Source: Planctomycetota bacterium
Lineage (GTDB): Bacteria; Planctomycetota; UBA1135; GCA-002686595
Direction of reading: 5' to 3'
Assembly (NCBI GenBank): GCA_020638855.1
Contig: JACKHT010000018.1
Coordinates: forward strand, 1-46,198
Length of the DNA stretch: 46,198 bases
In this document: positions 8,891 through 17,133 of the stretch, in pieces
How positions within the stretch are numbered: position 1 is the first letter of the stretch
Layout: every line of letters begins with the position of its first letter
The notes under the pieces: generated by a model
The model's database searches: none
The model's input: only the letters and a program-made list of their open reading frames with translations
Told to the model about the DNA's origin: nothing
Program-made: the position numbers and the translations under genes

Positions 8891-9204
8891 AGCCCCTGCG
8901 CCCCTCCGAACTCGCCGAACGCCTGCAGCGCGGCGACAAGCTGGTCCTGCTCGATGTCCGTCAGCCCGGCGAACTCGAGATTTGCTGCCTGCCCCAGGTG
9001 GTGGCGATTCCGCTTGGCGAGCTGACCGCTCGCTACCAAGAACTCGACCCGGAGGCGGAAATCGTGTGCATTTGCCACCACGGCATCCGCAGCGCTCGGG
9101 CGGCAGGATTTCTGGCGCAGGTGGGGTTCGAAAGGATCCACAACCTGACTGGGGGGATCGATGCTTGGGCCTGCGAGGTGGATCCCAAAATGGCCCGCTA
9201 CTAG
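8887..9204 (+). CDS. Rhodanese-like domain protein
   Basis: A 105-residue single-domain rhodanese. It has the N-terminal LLDVRQPGELE motif (residues 21-31), the CHHGIRS active-site loop with Cys63 as the sulfur-accepting residue, and the C-terminal NLTGGIDAWACEVDP motif. The fold and length match GlpE/MoeB-C-terminal type sulfurtransferases that carry persulfide sulfur. The start ATG overlaps the stop of the phosphohydrolase gene as ATGA, so translation is coupled to it. No signal peptide is present, which makes it cytoplasmic, unlike its upstream partner. The sulfur donor and acceptor cannot be told from the sequence. Confidence 0.85.
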   Translation: MKPLRPSELAERLQRGDKLVLLDVRQPGELEICCLPQVVAIPLGELTARYQELDPEAEIVCICHHGIRSARAAGFLAQVGFERIHNLTGGIDAWACEVDPKMARY

Positions 9205-9220
9205 CCTGGAGATTCCTCGA

Positions 9221-9280
9221 GGATCCGGGATTGGTGATCCGGGATCCCGGATCCGGAATCCAGGATCCGGATTCCAGGAT
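9221..9280. repeat. GATCC-rich palindromic repeat cluster
   Basis: Sixty bases built from variants of GGATCC/GGATTCC. They hold an 18-base perfect palindrome, GATCCGGGATCCCGGATC (9236-9253), and next to it an inverted repeat GGAATCC ... GGATTCC with a 7-base loop (9255-9275). The surrounding gap (9205-9356, 152 bases) contains no gene that I can support. There is no U-tract, so it is not a standard intrinsic terminator. It may be a small palindromic repeat family or a protein-binding site. Confidence 0.6.
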
Positions 9281-9356
9281 GCGGCCCGGAAGCGGATTTA
9301 CCAGGCCTTGAGACAGCCTGCACATTCCCGTGATGGAAGGGTGGGATAGTAGGGCC

Positions 9357-9635
9357 ATGAAGAAGGAACTTTCCAACCGCAGCCAGGCCCGGCCTGCTAG
9401 CGGGCAGGTTTTCCGGACTTGGCGCGACCCCGAAACCGGCGAGCGCATGGTCGTAACGGCCCAAGGATCCCCCTACTTTCACGGACATCGTTTGGAGATC
9501 CCCTCGAGCCCTTCCATCCTGGTGCTAGCCTCCGAGATGGCCACCCAAACCACCAACCCCAAGGCCACTCCGGCCTCGACTCCCACCCGAAGCCACGTTC
9601 AGATCGCGAACGGTCGTGGCATTTTGGTGGGCTGA
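9357..9635 (+). CDS. Small hypothetical protein
   Basis: A 92-residue open frame that starts MKKELSNRSQARPASG and contains FRTWRDPETGERMVVTAQGSPY, a compact beta-rich stretch. A Thr/Pro/Ser-rich segment then leads to the C-terminus HVQIANGRGILVG. It has no signal peptide, no membrane segment and no recognised family. The start ATG follows a GATAGT/TAGTAG sequence by a few bases, without a ribosome site. It ends 17 bases before the symporter start, so the two could be transcribed together. It is called because it is open, placed correctly between genes and has protein-like composition; it could still be spurious. Confidence 0.45.
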   Translation: MKKELSNRSQARPASGQVFRTWRDPETGERMVVTAQGSPYFHGHRLEIPSSPSILVLASEMATQTTNPKATPASTPTRSHVQIANGRGILVG

Positions 9636-9640
9636 GCGGG

Positions 9641-9646
9641 TAGCTT
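9641..9646 (+). promoter_or_regulatory. -10-like element TAGCTT before symporter gene
   Basis: TAGCTT ends 6 bases before the ATG at 9653, and no Shine-Dalgarno sequence is visible. The pattern matches a leaderless promoter. Confidence 0.35.
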
Positions 9647-9652
9647 GCCGCC

Positions 9653-11260
9653 ATGAGCGGCGCAAAGGATCGATCGAGCGGGGGCCACTTCAAGGTCCTG
9701 CTCTGGATGCTGTTGGGGGTCCTGGTGGGCCTTTGGATGCAGTGGAAGCTCGCTGCACCTCCCTATTTGGGCATGGAAGTCCAGGCTGCCCAAGGGGGCG
9801 TGCGCGTGACCCGCGTGGTCCAAGGTGGCCCAGCCGAGCGGGCTGGCTTGGTGGTGGGGGACGTGCTGCGGGCGGCGGTGGTCGATCGGGGCAACGCAAG
9901 CCAGCGAGTGATCCCACTGCGGGCCCCCGGCGACCTGGAGATTGGGGTCCTGGCGCAAACCGAACAGGGCGAGGTGCTGTGGTTGCTACCCGAGCGCGAA
10001 GCCGGGCACCCGCTGGCTCCCGAGGTTTTTGAACCGAAGCAGGACCGGGCGGTCCCCATCCCGGTCAGCTTGGCCTCGAACTCTCCGCGCGCCCGGGCGA
10101 TTGCGCCGTTTTCCTTCGCGGCGGGTTTGTTCATCGCGCTGCTCAAGATGTTGATCGTGCCGGTGGTGCTGTCTTCGATCGTGGCGGGGATCGCGGGCGT
10201 GGGGGCGATGGCCGATCTATCGCGCCTAGGGGGCAAGACCTTTGTCTACTACATCGGTACGAGTTTGTTGGCGATCTTCGTGGGGCAGATCCTGGTCAAC
10301 CTGATCCGCCCAGGGGCGGGAGCCCAGTTGGGGCTCGCCTACGAGCCATTTGCCGGGGAAACCGACACCACCCAATACCTCGATGTCCTCCAGCGCATGG
10401 TGCCGTCCAACGTGTTCACAGCGCTTTCGGACAATGGGGCGATGCTGGCGATCATCTTCTTTGCCTTGCTCCTTGGGCTTTCGATCACGCGCTGCGAGGA
10501 ACCCCACCGGACGCGCATGCACGAGTTCTTCGATGGCTTCAACGCCGTCATGATGAAGATGGCCGCGGGAGTCCTGGCGTTGCTGCCCTATGGCGTGTTT
10601 GCCTTGATGGTCAAGGTCGTGGCGGGAACTGGGTTCGCGCCGTTCCGGTCGCTCCTTTTGTACATGTTCACGGTGACCCTGGCGCTGTTGATCCATGGGG
10701 GCATCACCCTGCCCCTCGTGCTCAAATTCATCGGTCGCATTTCGCCTTTGGGCTGGTTCCGGGCCATGCAGCCTGCCTTGGTGACGGCCTTCAGCACGAG
10801 TTCCTCTTCGATGACCTTGCCGGTCACCATGGAAACCGTGCAAGCGCGTGGGCGCGTTAGCAAGAAGGTCAGCTCGTTCACGCTGCCCCTAGGAGCGACC
10901 ATCAACATGGACGGGACGGCCCTCTACGAGTGCATTGGTGTGATCTTCTTGGCCCAATACTACGCCTCGGTGGGCGGAGACCCGCTCACCCTGGCCCAAC
11001 AAGGGCTGATCGTGCTGCTGGCCCTGTTGGCCAGCATTGGCGCGGCTGGAATTCCATCGGCGGGGTTGGTGATGATGCTGACGATTCTGTCTGCCTTGCA
11101 CCTGCCCGTAGAAGGCGCAGCCTTGCTGTTGGCGGTCGATCGGCCATTGGACATGCTGCGCACGGTCATCAACGTTTGGTCGGACTCCTGCGGCGCCGCG
11201 GTGGTTGCCCGCAGCGAAGGCGAGGAAGGACCGGCCCGGCCAGCACTCGACGTGCTTTGA
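9653..11260 (+). CDS. Dicarboxylate/amino acid:cation symporter (DAACS) with PDZ-like insert
   Basis: A 535-residue transporter, about 100 residues longer than usual GltP/GltT/DctA proteins. Family marks are clear: LKMLIVPVVLSSIVAGIAGVG, the Ser-rich hairpin FSTSSSSMTLPVTME, GATINMDGTALYE, a second hairpin SIGAAGIPSAGLVMM and the VDRPLDMLRTVINVWSD substrate/cation site. These transporters couple uptake of glutamate, aspartate or C4-dicarboxylates to Na+ or H+. The extra length lies between TM1 (residues 13-30) and TM2 (about 152-172). Residues 37-113 read as a PDZ domain: a GVRVTRVVQGGPAERAGLVV segment followed by GDVLRAAVV. This loop should be outside the cytoplasmic membrane. A hairpin terminator follows the gene. 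Confidence 0.88.
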   Translation: MSGAKDRSSGGHFKVLLWMLLGVLVGLWMQWKLAAPPYLGMEVQAAQGGVRVTRVVQGGPAERAGLVVGDVLRAAVVDRGNASQRVIPLRAPGDLEIGVLAQTEQGEVLWLLPEREAGHPLAPEVFEPKQDRAVPIPVSLASNSPRARAIAPFSFAAGLFIALLKMLIVPVVLSSIVAGIAGVGAMADLSRLGGKTFVYYIGTSLLAIFVGQILVNLIRPGAGAQLGLAYEPFAGETDTTQYLDVLQRMVPSNVFTALSDNGAMLAIIFFALLLGLSITRCEEPHRTRMHEFFDGFNAVMMKMAAGVLALLPYGVFALMVKVVAGTGFAPFRSLLLYMFTVTLALLIHGGITLPLVLKFIGRISPLGWFRAMQPALVTAFSTSSSSMTLPVTMETVQARGRVSKKVSSFTLPLGATINMDGTALYECIGVIFLAQYYASVGGDPLTLAQQGLIVLLALLASIGAAGIPSAGLVMMLTILSALHLPVEGAALLLAVDRPLDMLRTVINVWSDSCGAAVVARSEGEEGPARPALDVL

Positions 11261-11265
11261 CGGCC

Positions 11266-11291
11266 CTGGGGGCTCCGAATCCCCCGGTTTT
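11266..11291 (+). terminator. Intrinsic-like terminator after symporter gene
   Basis: Six bases after the symporter stop, GGGGG (11268-11272) pairs with CCCCC (11281-11285) around an 8-base loop and is followed by GGTTTTCG. The stem is short and the U-run is only four bases, so termination may be partial. Confidence 0.4.
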
Positions 11292-11383
11292 CGCCTGGAA
11301 TGCCCTTGGGGCGAGCCCTGTGGTTTTCCAATCGACTCCGGGTCGGTACCATGGGGAGTCCCCCAAGACCCTATTGGATCCCC

Positions 11384-12319
11384 ATGCACGGTACCCTCAC
11401 AGAACGCATCACCCGCTCCTTGGCCTACATGCTGCGTCACCAGCCCGAAGAGTTCGATTTGGACTTGGATGAGCAAGGCTGGGCCGAGATGGAGGAAGTC
11501 GTGTGCGCCCTCAACGAGCGCCTCGGCGAACCGATCGAAGCCGAAGACGTGGCCGATGCCCTCGAAGGCGGCGACCGCAAACGCTACGAGATCCAAGGGG
11601 ATCGGATTCGGGCGCTGTACGGCCACTCCTTCCACGTGGATCCCGGCGAGCCGGTCGAGCCGCCCGAGTTGCTCTACGTGGGCATTGGTAGCCGCGATGG
11701 GTTGCGCGCCGCGCAGCACGGACTCAAACCGTTCCGCCGCAGCTTCGTGCACCTCGCCTTGACCGAGGCCGAAGCCATCGAAGCCGGTCGTCGGGCGGCC
11801 CCCGAGTACGTGGTGCTCACCATCGAATCCGGCGAGGCTTGGGAGGAAGGCATCGAGTTCTACGATCGCGTGTCCTTGTTCCTGTCGGAAGAGATCCCCG
11901 CCGAGTTCATCGAGGTGGGCGAAGTGCAAACCGATGGAATCCGCCGTTCGCGAGTCGGAGGACGGGATTCGCGTGGTGGTTCGAGCCGGGGCGGCTCGCG
12001 CGGACGATCCGGCCGCGACCACGGCGGCCGCCATGCACGCGATGAGCGCGAAGAGCGCCCCGAGCGTCCCGAGCGTTCCGCCCGCGAAGAACGATCCGAA
12101 CGCCCCGCCCGCGAAGAACGTCCGGCCCGTGAGGAACGTCCGGCCCGTGAAGAACGATCCGAGCGTCCGGCACGCGCGGAGCGCCCTGAGGCAGCCCCGG
12201 AGCGCGAAGCGCGGCCTGCGCGGGTCGAAACCCCCGAGCCGGCCGAGCGCAGCGCGCCCAAGCGTCCGAGCGCCGCACCAGCGAGTGGCGGGACCGACTT
12301 CGGGGCGGGCCTCTCCTAG
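11384..12319 (+). CDS. kptA: KptA/Tpt1-like RNA 2'-phosphotransferase with disordered C-terminal tail
   Basis: A 311-residue protein. Residues 1-180 match KptA/Tpt1, which moves the 2'-phosphate of RNA splice junctions to NAD+. It has SLAYMLRHQP with Arg18-His19, the winged-helix segment WAEMEEVVCALNERLG, KRYEIQGDRIRALYGHS, and GLKPFRRSFVHLAL with the Arg118/119 region. The usual YHGT motif that helps hold NAD+ reads YVGI here (residues 98-101), so activity is uncertain. Residues 185-311 are a low-complexity tail: first RGG-like (SRGGSSRGGSRGRSGR), then repeated EERPAR units. I placed the start at the ATG before HGTLTERITRS; a longer in-frame ATG upstream has no family match. The kinase gene begins 12 bases after the stop. 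Confidence 0.78.
   Translation: MHGTLTERITRSLAYMLRHQPEEFDLDLDEQGWAEMEEVVCALNERLGEPIEAEDVADALEGGDRKRYEIQGDRIRALYGHSFHVDPGEPVEPPELLYVGIGSRDGLRAAQHGLKPFRRSFVHLALTEAEAIEAGRRAAPEYVVLTIESGEAWEEGIEFYDRVSLFLSEEIPAEFIEVGEVQTDGIRRSRVGGRDSRGGSSRGGSRGRSGRDHGGRHARDEREERPERPERSAREERSERPAREERPAREERPAREERSERPARAERPEAAPEREARPARVETPEPAERSAPKRPSAAPASGGTDFGAGLS
12026..12200 (+). repeat. Short tandem repeats encoding EERPAR units
   Basis: Within the kptA tail, units of about 18 bases of the kind CGTCCGGCCCGTGAGGAA recur with small changes, coding for repeated EERPAR/EERSER. The units are imperfect in DNA but near-identical in protein, and such tracts tend to change length by slippage. Confidence 0.6.
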
Positions 12320-12331
12320 GAGCAGGGAAAG

Positions 12332-13168
12332 GTGCCCATCCAGCTGCCCGATTCCTATTGGGTAACCAGGGAGCCCGAGGGCTCCCTTGCCATTCTGAGG
12401 CGCGATCATGACGCGCTCGTTGGGCTTGGGTATGGGGTCGAAAGCGATGGAACGCGGCTACCTTCGACTATGAAGGGGCGCGGCAACCTCGAGGAGTTCC
12501 ACCTGCCAGGGCGCGTGTTGGTCATCCGGCGCTTTCGGCGTGGGGGTCTGGTCCGCTTGGCGAACAAGGATCGCTTCCTCGATCCCGAGCGGCCCTTCGA
12601 GGAAATCCGCTTGTCGTTGGCGCTGCAGCAGCTCGGATTCCAGACCCCGACCATCGTGGCGGCTCGATCGCAACGAGTCGGCATCCTGGGTTACCGCCTG
12701 GAGGTCGTTACCGAACGGGTCGATGGGGCGCAGTCCTTGGGACGTCTCTTGGGTTTGCAGCGGGCAGGGCTCGAGCTCCCGGTGCCCTTCGCCGAGCTCG
12801 CGGCTTGCTTCGGCGATCTCGTGCGGCGCATGCACGCAGTGGGGTTTGTGCACTCGGACTTGCAACCGGAGAACTTCCTGTGGCGTCCGGGAACCGAGGG
12901 GGCGTTGTGGATTCTGGACCTGGACCGTTCGCGCTTCGAAGGGACCTTGCCCTTGGCCGCGAAGCTGCGCGTGCAGAACCTGTGGCGACTATGGCGCTAC
13001 ATCTTGCGCGGGGATGCCGAAGCACGCAGCCTGCGCAGGGTGGATTACCAGCGCTTCTTGAAGCACTACGAACCCGACCGCCTCGCCCGGCGCGAGCTCG
13101 TCGCGCAACTGGCACAAATCCGCCAGCGCCGCGCCCGCTGGCATCGCTCGGAGGCGCCCAAGCCCTAG
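12332..13168 (+). CDS. KdkA/InaA-like lipopolysaccharide kinase family protein
   Basis: A 278-residue small kinase. The N-terminal lobe carries LVIRRFRRGGLVRLANKDRFL, close to the RRGG motif of 3-deoxy-D-manno-octulosonic acid kinase (KdkA) and InaA proteins. The C-lobe has the catalytic loop VHSDLQPENFLW with the metal-binding DLD shortly after (WILDLDRSR). These enzymes phosphorylate sugars of lipid A-core in the cytoplasm. The exact acceptor is inferred only from family. The start codon is GTG at 12332 with AGGAG 9 bases upstream, typical of a gene inside an operon, and the kptA stop lies 12 bases before it. It converges on the large kinase gene with a 23-base gap. Confidence 0.78.
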   Translation: MPIQLPDSYWVTREPEGSLAILRRDHDALVGLGYGVESDGTRLPSTMKGRGNLEEFHLPGRVLVIRRFRRGGLVRLANKDRFLDPERPFEEIRLSLALQQLGFQTPTIVAARSQRVGILGYRLEVVTERVDGAQSLGRLLGLQRAGLELPVPFAELAACFGDLVRRMHAVGFVHSDLQPENFLWRPGTEGALWILDLDRSRFEGTLPLAAKLRVQNLWRLWRYILRGDAEARSLRRVDYQRFLKHYEPDRLARRELVAQLAQIRQRRARWHRSEAPKP

Positions 13169-13191
13169 CGGATCGAGCGCCAACGGTTGGA

Positions 13192-16100
13192 TCACTCCAA
13201 ATCTTCGTTGGGGATCGGGGCGAGTCCCGGCAGATCGCGGGGTTGGCTGCGCGGGTACAAGGGGCCTTCGAGGCTTAGGGCGGCGTGCATCAGCGCTTGG
13301 TGGGCGCGGCGGTGACGGCGCTGGAGCAACGAAGTCGAAAGACGTTCGTTGGATTGTTTGAACTCGAGCTCGGCTCGGCGCAGCAAACGCGTACTCCGTT
13401 CTTCCCCGCGGGCACGCTGGATCATGTGCGCGGTGCAAAGGATCACCAAGCGGTCTTGCAGCTCGGCGCCCACTTGATCGGAGAGGTACAAGGCCCGCTC
13501 GGACAGGGCCTGGGCCCGCTCGAGTTGTCCTCGACGCAAGGCCAACCGAGCGCACAGGGTGGAGGCCAAGGCTTCCAAGCGCGGCAGGTGGTATTCCTGC
13601 GCCAAGCTCAAGGCCTTGTGCAATAGCCGCGAGCCCTCGCTTTGGTCGCGTTCGGCCAAAAGGATTCCGAGCAAGATCGTGGCCCGTGCTCGCGAGCGGC
13701 GATCATCGATGGCTTCCGCCAAGCGCAGGCCTTCGCGCAGGTCCAATTCGGCTTCGCTCTCGCGACCGAACTCGGTGAGCAACCTTCCACGGCGCACGAG
13801 CACGTCGATTTCGAGCGTTCGCTCGCCCGCGAAGGCGGCGAGTCGTTCGGCCAGGCGCAAGGAAACCCAGGCTCGCCGCGGGCGACCCAAAAGTCGGTAG
13901 CAGCGCGATCGAATCAGCTCGGCCTCCGCGCTGCGCGCTTTGGCCCGCCGGCGCGTGTCCCCGGCCAATTTGCGCTTGGCGCGGTTGAGGTAGCGCAAGG
14001 AACCCTCCAGGTCGTCCTCGAGCAGCGCCAACGCGCCGCGCAGGGTGAACACCCGTGCGGCTTCGGGGCTTTGCAAGTCGAGTGCGCTGGCGGCATCCAC
14101 GGCCCAATGGGCTTCCTTCCAGTCGCCCAAGGCGGCACACAGTTTGCCGTAATCGAGCAAGGCTTCCGCTTCGCGCTCGATTGCGCCAGCCCGTTGGAAG
14201 GCTTGGCGAGCGTTGCGCAAGAACTCGAGCGCCTTTTCCATGCTGGATGTGGCCGCGTGGAAGCGGCCCATCTGCAAGTACAGCAGGCCGAGCCGCAAGG
14301 AGTCCTTGTGGGGATCGAGGGGCAGATCGAGCACCTGGCTGAGCAGCGCCTCTTCTTCCTTGCGCTTGCCCAGCTCATGGGCCGCTTGGGCCCCCAAGAT
14401 GCGGTAGACAAACGTCTGCCGCCCCGGCGGCTGGGCGAGCGCCCGTTCGGCCTCCAAACCCCAGCGCGCCAACAGCAACATCCGGCTGGGATGGCCGCTG
14501 CGTTGCATGCTCCGGATCAAGCGCGGTAGGCGTTGCGAGAGGGTCGCGGCGTCGCCACCTTCGCGCAGGTGCCAAGCTTCCTCGAACGCCAACCCCAGCG
14601 CGATGGGTTTGCCCGGTTCCTGGGCCAAGGCCGCGGCCAGGTCGCGGTGCAGGCGCTTGCTGCGTTCGGGCGGAATGGCTCGAATCAACGCACGCCGGAC
14701 CTGAGGCCTGCGGAATCGGGCTCCTGCGGCGCTGCGCTCCAACCAGCCATTGCGCACAAAGCGCGCGAGCTGGTACTCCACTTCGCCGGCGCTGACCGCG
14801 AATGCCTTGCTGAGGATTTGCGGGTCCAGGTTGCCGCCCGCGATCGCAAAGCGCACCAACCAAATGCGCTCGGGTTGGGAGAGCATCGAGTAGCGGTTCG
14901 AAAGGGCTTCGACTTGGCTGGGCGGCATGGGGATCGCGCTGGGTTCGATCGAAAGCGCATAGCGATCCCCTTTGGGCAGCATGCGACCCTGGGCCTCCAG
15001 CGTGCGCAACAATTCGCGCAGTCGGCCGGGATGTCCTTCGGTTCGTTGGTGCAACACCTCGGCCAATTCGCGGCTGGCTTGGCTGGGGACAAAGGTTGCG
15101 CGCACGTACTCCAAAATGGCCGGCCGCGTGAGTGGGCCCAATTCGATTCGTTCCGCTCGACCGTGCAACTTCCATGTCTCGGTCAAAGCAGCCAGAGCCC
15201 TCTGGCTCTTCTTTTGCACGTGCGGGCCCATGCCCAGCACCACCATCAGTGGCAGGTGCGCCGCCACTTGTGCCAACCGTTCCAAGGGTTCGAGCGTTGC
15301 GCGCCCGGCGAAGTCCGCGTCGTCGAGTTGGATCCATAGGGGACCGCGGGCTGCCAGCCGCGCGAAAAAAGCGATCAAGGCCTTCGACTCGGCGGCGCGC
15401 GGAGAATCCTGCGCTGCCGGATCGAGCGATTCCCACAGGGCCTGGGCTTCGGAGGGCGGCAACAACTCGAACAACCGATCGCGGTCCTCGGGGCGCGGCG
15501 CCGCATGGGGTGGCAGGGCCAACCATTGGCGCACCATGCCCCGCAAAGCGTGTCCGGGGCGCTCCTCCTGGAAGGAGTTGACCCGGCCGGTCAGCAGGGT
15601 GGGGTAGACCCGTTGCCTTCGAGCTCGGCGCGCCGCTTCCGACAGGAAGCGCGAACCGCCACCGCTTTGGGGGGAGCGCACCACCACCAAGCAGGGGTGA
15701 CTTTGCTCGAGGACCGAATGCCAAAGGCTACCAATCCACTTCAGTTCCTCGGTGCGTCCGGCAAAGGGCAGCCGCAGGGCGCCACTCCAAGGGTTTTCCC
15801 GTTCGAGGCGTGGTTCGGGGACCATCGACCAAGGCGGTTCGCTGGCAAAGAAGGCCACACTCTCCGACGCCTTGGGCCGGTTCGTGGGCTTGGGATCCAA
15901 ACTCCAGGCAAGCCACTGGTCCATGGCGGGGGAGAGGGCGGCCGCGCGGCGCGAGGGCCGGCGCGTGTCTCGGCGCGAGAAGGCCTGCAGGACCGGGGCG
16001 TGGTCCGCTTGCGCCAAGGCCGCGGGCACTGGGTGTTCTCCGGTGGCTGCCGCGTACAAACTGACCCCGAGCGCGAAGAGATCGCTCGCGGGGGACCAAA

Positions 16101-16665
16101 CCACCGGGCCCAAGTATTCGGGCGGCAAGTAGCCGGGGGTACCTCGCTCGCTGAAGGCACTCCCGATCGGCGCGGCAAATCCCATGTCGACCAGGAAGGC
16201 TTGGCCTTGGTCATCGAAGAGGATGTTCTCGGGTTTGAGGTCGCCGTGCACGTATCCCAGCTTGTGGATCGCTTCCAGCGCTCCCGCAATGCGCCCTCCC
16301 AAACGGCGAAGCTCCCGTTCGGGCAAGCCACCCAAGGCCAAACGCTGGGCCAGGGTCGGACCGGTGAGCAGCGGCATGATCAGCCAGGGGCAACCGTTCG
16401 CTTGGCCATGGGCCAAGATCGGAAGCAGCGCGGGGTGGTGCAAGCGACCCAACAAATCCACTTCCCGGGCCATGGCATCGGTGGCTGGGCGATCTTCTGG
16501 GTCGACGACGAGCTTGAGGGCCACCGCAGTTCCCTCCGCAAAGCCCGCCAGTGGCGTTTGCAGGTACGCCAAGCGCACTCGCCCACCCGCACCTCTCCCC
16601 AACTCCGAACCCGCACCGGGTTCGGGGAAGCGGACCGGCGGAGGTCCCTCAATGGCCGGTTGCAT
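13192..16665 (-). CDS. Ser/Thr protein kinase fused to NTPase-like and TPR domains
   Basis: A 1157-residue multidomain regulator. Residues 20-275 form a Hanks-type kinase: glycine loop GRGAGGRV (23-30), VALK with Lys51, Glu68, catalytic loop HGDLKPEN (140-147, non-RD) and DMG at 160-162 in place of DFG. From about residue 299 (LPFAGRTEELKWI) an orphan STAND/AAA-like NTPase follows. Its P-loop is degenerate (RSPQSGGGSRF, with no GKS/T), and LWIQLDDAD occupies the Walker B position. Residues about 600-1130 are helical repeats of the TPR/MalT type. No membrane segment is seen. The start is 6 bases after the rbfA stop, so the kinase appears to be the last gene of the nusA-infB-rbfA operon. Its target is unknown. 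Confidence 0.82.
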   Translation of the reverse strand: MQPAIEGPPPVRFPEPGAGSELGRGAGGRVRLAYLQTPLAGFAEGTAVALKLVVDPEDRPATDAMAREVDLLGRLHHPALLPILAHGQANGCPWLIMPLLTGPTLAQRLALGGLPERELRRLGGRIAGALEAIHKLGYVHGDLKPENILFDDQGQAFLVDMGFAAPIGSAFSERGTPGYLPPEYLGPVVWSPASDLFALGVSLYAAATGEHPVPAALAQADHAPVLQAFSRRDTRRPSRRAAALSPAMDQWLAWSLDPKPTNRPKASESVAFFASEPPWSMVPEPRLERENPWSGALRLPFAGRTEELKWIGSLWHSVLEQSHPCLVVVRSPQSGGGSRFLSEAARRARRQRVYPTLLTGRVNSFQEERPGHALRGMVRQWLALPPHAAPRPEDRDRLFELLPPSEAQALWESLDPAAQDSPRAAESKALIAFFARLAARGPLWIQLDDADFAGRATLEPLERLAQVAAHLPLMVVLGMGPHVQKKSQRALAALTETWKLHGRAERIELGPLTRPAILEYVRATFVPSQASRELAEVLHQRTEGHPGRLRELLRTLEAQGRMLPKGDRYALSIEPSAIPMPPSQVEALSNRYSMLSQPERIWLVRFAIAGGNLDPQILSKAFAVSAGEVEYQLARFVRNGWLERSAAGARFRRPQVRRALIRAIPPERSKRLHRDLAAALAQEPGKPIALGLAFEEAWHLREGGDAATLSQRLPRLIRSMQRSGHPSRMLLLARWGLEAERALAQPPGRQTFVYRILGAQAAHELGKRKEEEALLSQVLDLPLDPHKDSLRLGLLYLQMGRFHAATSSMEKALEFLRNARQAFQRAGAIEREAEALLDYGKLCAALGDWKEAHWAVDAASALDLQSPEAARVFTLRGALALLEDDLEGSLRYLNRAKRKLAGDTRRRAKARSAEAELIRSRCYRLLGRPRRAWVSLRLAERLAAFAGERTLEIDVLVRRGRLLTEFGRESEAELDLREGLRLAEAIDDRRSRARATILLGILLAERDQSEGSRLLHKALSLAQEYHLPRLEALASTLCARLALRRGQLERAQALSERALYLSDQVGAELQDRLVILCTAHMIQRARGEERSTRLLRRAELEFKQSNERLSTSLLQRRHRRAHQALMHAALSLEGPLYPRSQPRDLPGLAPIPNEDLE

Positions 16666-16671
16666 GACGGA

Positions 16672-17097
16672 TCAGCCGTTGGTGTCGGGCTGGGCCTCTT
16701 CTGGGGCCCCATCGGTAGGGACCCCCGGCCGGCCGCCACGGATGGCGGCATCGCGCTCGATGGTCTCCTGGATCAAGCGGTCCAAACGGGCCGCCTCGGC
16801 AATCGAATCATCGTAGACCCAACGCATGTTGGGGATGCGCCGCATGCGCAGGATCGATCCGACCTGGCGTTGGATGTACCCCGCCGCGTGGTCGAGCATG
16901 TGCTGGGTCTTGGAGAGGTCGGTTTCGTCGCCGAGCACCGAGTACGAGATCTTCGCCTGGGTCAGGTCGGGGGAGAGTTCGACCTTGGTGATCGTGACGA
17001 AACTAGCCCGCGGGTCCGCGATCTCATGCTGCAAACAGTGGGCAGCGCGACGCTGGATCTGGGCCTGGATGCGGCCAATCGTCTTTTCGCTAGCCAT
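16672..17097 (-). CDS. rbfA: Ribosome-binding factor A
   Basis: A 141-residue RbfA. The N-terminus (RIQAQIQRRAAHCLQHEIAD), the core DPRASFVTITKVELSPDLTQ with AKISYSVLGDE, and the C-terminal RMRRIPNMRWVYDDSIAEA with LDRLIQE match the family end to end, including the KH-like fold and the typical RxxPxLxFxxDxS motif. It helps mature the 16S rRNA 5' end in the 30S subunit, notably in the cold. The last 25 residues are an acidic, Pro-rich tail. It lies 36 bases after infB and 6 bases before the kinase gene. Confidence 0.93.
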   Translation of the reverse strand: MASEKTIGRIQAQIQRRAAHCLQHEIADPRASFVTITKVELSPDLTQAKISYSVLGDETDLSKTQHMLDHAAGYIQRQVGSILRMRRIPNMRWVYDDSIAEAARLDRLIQETIERDAAIRGGRPGVPTDGAPEEAQPDTNG

Positions 17098-17133
17098 GGG
17101 AGGGGAGCATGGGCCCCCGCGAGGGGGCCACGG

